Of a stretch of DNA of 64,000 nucleotides, positions 62,421 to 64,000 are shown piece after piece; positions within the stretch are counted from its first letter, which is position 1; every line of letters starts with the position of its first letter. The notes under the pieces were generated by a model, which was given only the letters and a program-made list of their open reading frames with translations, ran no database searches and had not been told where the DNA came from. Made by a program: the position numbers and the translations under genes. Location: the NCBI GenBank assembly GCA_035460165.1, contig DATHWW010000024.1, positions 62,001 through 126,000 of the forward strand, written 5' to 3'. The stretch comes from MM2 sp035460165 (GTDB lineage: Bacteria; Pseudomonadota; Gammaproteobacteria; Burkholderiales; Methylophilaceae).

Positions 62421-62992
62421 TCCACTAACAATCGTCTGACCGGTGCGTAACTTCTGCGATGCACCGGGGATACCCCATGCAACTCGAGTAACGCCAAATG
62501 CTCGGCTGTGGAATAGCCTTTGTGACGGGAAAATGCGTATTGCGGATGCTCCAGATCGAGGCGGCGCATTTCCGCATCCCGCGCCGTTTTGGCAAGTATG
62601 GATGCTGCTCCGATGGCGAGGACGCTACTATCACCCTGGACTACCGCAGTTGCCGGATAAGCGATCTTGGGGCAATGCAGGCCGTCGACCAGCACCTGAT
62701 GCGGCGCATGCGACAAGCCTTCCACCGCACGCTTCATTGCCAGCAGCGTTGCTTGCAGGATATTGATCCTGTCGATTTCTTCTACTGTCGCATAGGCTAC
62801 ACACCAGGCGAGCGCGTTTAATTTGATGGCCTTGGCCAGAGCATCACGCTTCTTCTCCGACAGCGTTTTAGAATCGGCAATTCCATCGATAGGCTTTGCT
62901 GGATTCAGAATAACCGCTGCCGCGTACACGGGACCCGCCAGAGGCCCCCTGCCCGCCTCGTCCACGCCACAGATATGAAGCAGCTGTTCCAT
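62417..62992 (-). CDS. rnhB: Ribonuclease HII
   Basis: 191 residues with the RNase HII signature GVDEAGRGPLAGPV (about 9-22), ADSKTLSEKKRD, VLVDGL and GAASILAKTARDAEM, containing the four acidic catalytic residues. It removes RNA from RNA-DNA hybrids, including single misincorporated ribonucleotides. Its start overlaps the lpxB stop (shared bases at 62992), the usual lpxB-rnhB arrangement. Confidence 0.97.
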   Translation of the reverse strand: MEQLLHICGVDEAGRGPLAGPVYAAAVILNPAKPIDGIADSKTLSEKKRDALAKAIKLNALAWCVAYATVEEIDRINILQATLLAMKRAVEGLSHAPHQVLVDGLHCPKIAYPATAVVQGDSSVLAIGAASILAKTARDAEMRRLDLEHPQYAFSRHKGYSTAEHLALLELHGVSPVHRRSYAPVRRLLVD

Positions 62993-63999
62993 CAGCGCAG
63001 CATGCCCAAGATCGCCTGCGCCGCTTTCTCTTCGGTGTTCTGACGCAGGGTATGGTGTATTTTCAGGAATTCGTCGCGGATTCCTTCTCGCTGCTCCTTG
63101 TCGCTCACGAGTTTCAAAACAACCTCCGTCAGTTTTTCGGGAGTCGCATCGTTTTGCAGCAACTCCGGTACTACTAATTTACCGGCAAGTATGTTGGGCA
63201 GGCCCACATACGGCAAGTAATTCATGTGACGCAGTATCTGCCAGCTCAAGGGCGACATGCGATAGGTAATCACCATGGGGCGCTTTAGCAGCGCAGCTTC
63301 CAGCGTGGCGGTGCCTGAAGCCACGATGACCGCATCCGCCGCCTCCATCGCCAGGTGAGAGTGCCCAAACAATATCGAGATCGGTAACCCATCGGCCTCA
63401 TGCTTGGCAATGGCCGCCTGAAATTTCCACCGTGTCTCTTTAGAAACCACGGGAACCAGGAAGTGCGCATTCGGCATTTGCTTTTGGATGCGCGCCGCCG
63501 TCCGCACGAAAAGGTCGGCCATATAGTCCAGTTCGCTTTGCCTGCTGCCCGGCAGCAACGCAATCACCAGCCTGTCCTTGGGCAGTTTCAGTTCTTGCTG
63601 CGCAGCAGCCTGGTCAGGCTCTAGCGGAAGTACGTCCGCAAGCGGATGACCGACATAGGTCACGGGCACGCCCGCTTTTTCGTATAACGGGACCTCGAAT
63701 GGGAACAATGCCAGAATCCGCGATGCTGAGCGTTTGATCTTGCCCATGCGGCCTTTGCGCCAAGCCCAGATGGAGGGGCTGACATAGTGGATCGTCTGGA
63801 TGCCCTGCGCCTTTAATTGTCGTTCCAACCCCAGATTGAAATCCGGAGCATCGATACCGATGAATAGATCGGGCGGGTTCTTCTTGAAGTGCGCCAATAA
63901 CTGACGACGAATACGCAGCAATCCGACCAGATGTTTCAGCACCTCGAAATAACCGCGTACCGCCAGCCTTTCAAGAGGAAACAGTGAAACAGCGCCTTC
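62992..63999 (-). CDS. lpxB: Lipid-A-disaccharide synthase (5' end outside window)
   Basis: About 335 C-terminal residues are visible; the frame continues to the window edge (residues RGYFEVLKHLVGLL span the apparent GTG at 63942), so the start lies outside. Motifs include FIGIDAPDFNLGLERQLKAQ, IHYVSPSIWAWRKGR, ALLPGSRQSELDYMADLFV and VASGTATLEAALLKRPMVI. LpxB joins UDP-2,3-diacylglucosamine and lipid X to form the lipid A disaccharide at the inner membrane. Confidence 0.97.
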   Translation of the reverse strand, partial: EGAVSLFPLERLAVRGYFEVLKHLVGLLRIRRQLLAHFKKNPPDLFIGIDAPDFNLGLERQLKAQGIQTIHYVSPSIWAWRKGRMGKIKRSASRILALFPFEVPLYEKAGVPVTYVGHPLADVLPLEPDQAAAQQELKLPKDRLVIALLPGSRQSELDYMADLFVRTAARIQKQMPNAHFLVPVVSKETRWKFQAAIAKHEADGLPISILFGHSHLAMEAADAVIVASGTATLEAALLKRPMVITYRMSPLSWQILRHMNYLPYVGLPNILAGKLVVPELLQNDATPEKLTEVVLKLVSDKEQREGIRDEFLKIHHTLRQNTEEKAAQAILGMLR

Positions 64000-64000
64000 T

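Overview
The window looks like a chromosomal segment of a betaproteobacterium, most likely a Nitrosomonadales/Gallionellaceae-type chemolithotroph. This is an inference from gene content (smc-zipA-ligA cluster, homospermidine synthase, flavocytochrome c sulfide dehydrogenase, PQQ dehydrogenase, MalQ-TreY fusion), not from a marker gene. Nearly all of it is densely packed single-copy housekeeping or metabolic genes, many with 1-14 nt overlaps that imply translational coupling.

Layout. (1) 1-9082: trehalose/maltodextrin operon: 3' part of a trehalose synthase/maltokinase, a small MscS-like membrane protein, treZ and a giant malQ-treY fusion. (2) 9119-11887: homospermidine synthase and a PuuB-like amine oxidoreductase (polyamine metabolism). 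(3) 11987-16112: a TetR-type repressor divergent from a sulfur operon: fused SoxYZ-like carrier, SoxH-like metallo-hydrolase, cytochrome c, flavocytochrome c flavoprotein. A perfect 8-2-8 operator palindrome sits in the shared promoter. (4) 16199-22179: a complete-looking, about 5.95 kb filamentous prophage (Inoviridae) with Zot/pI, pVI-like, pIII-like TspB, a 19-residue membrane peptide, pVIII, a membrane protein, pII-like replication protein, pV-like protein and a repressor. It has no integrase and lies between two copies of the chromosomal dif site, so it was probably integrated by host XerCD at the replication terminus. (5) 22283-28311: small protein, RIO kinase, DoxX/DCC/DUF5329 proteins, methionine-sulfoxide reductase MsrPQ, TPR protein, cysQ. 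(6) 28308-39614: HDOD-REC-GGDEF protein, ligA, zipA and smc on the minus strand; queF, FGGY kinase and a PilZ protein on the plus strand. (7) 39655-39899: stringent-type promoter, tRNA-Ala(GGC), tRNA-Glu(TTC), terminator. (8) 39916-50253: Rap1a-like protein, PQQ dehydrogenase, iron-permease family protein, methyltransferase; mnmC, TPR-GT41 glycosyltransferase, pilU, DMT transporter, dapC. (9) 50261-54710: a PotD-like binding protein paired with a membrane diguanylate cyclase (NspS/MbaA-like polyamine sensing) and a cyclase with a MerR-type DNA-binding head. (10) 54797-64000: miaA, pldA, ppsA, pentapeptide-repeat protein, motAB, rnhB and 5'-truncated lpxB.

The most interesting items are the dif-integrated inovirus whose repressor reading frame runs through the attachment site, so its C-terminus differs between integrated and circular forms; the PotD-like/diguanylate cyclase pair in a genome region that also encodes homospermidine synthesis; the TetR-controlled SoxYZ-like/FCSD operon; and the HTH-cyclase fusion. 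There is no CRISPR array, transposase or rRNA in the window.
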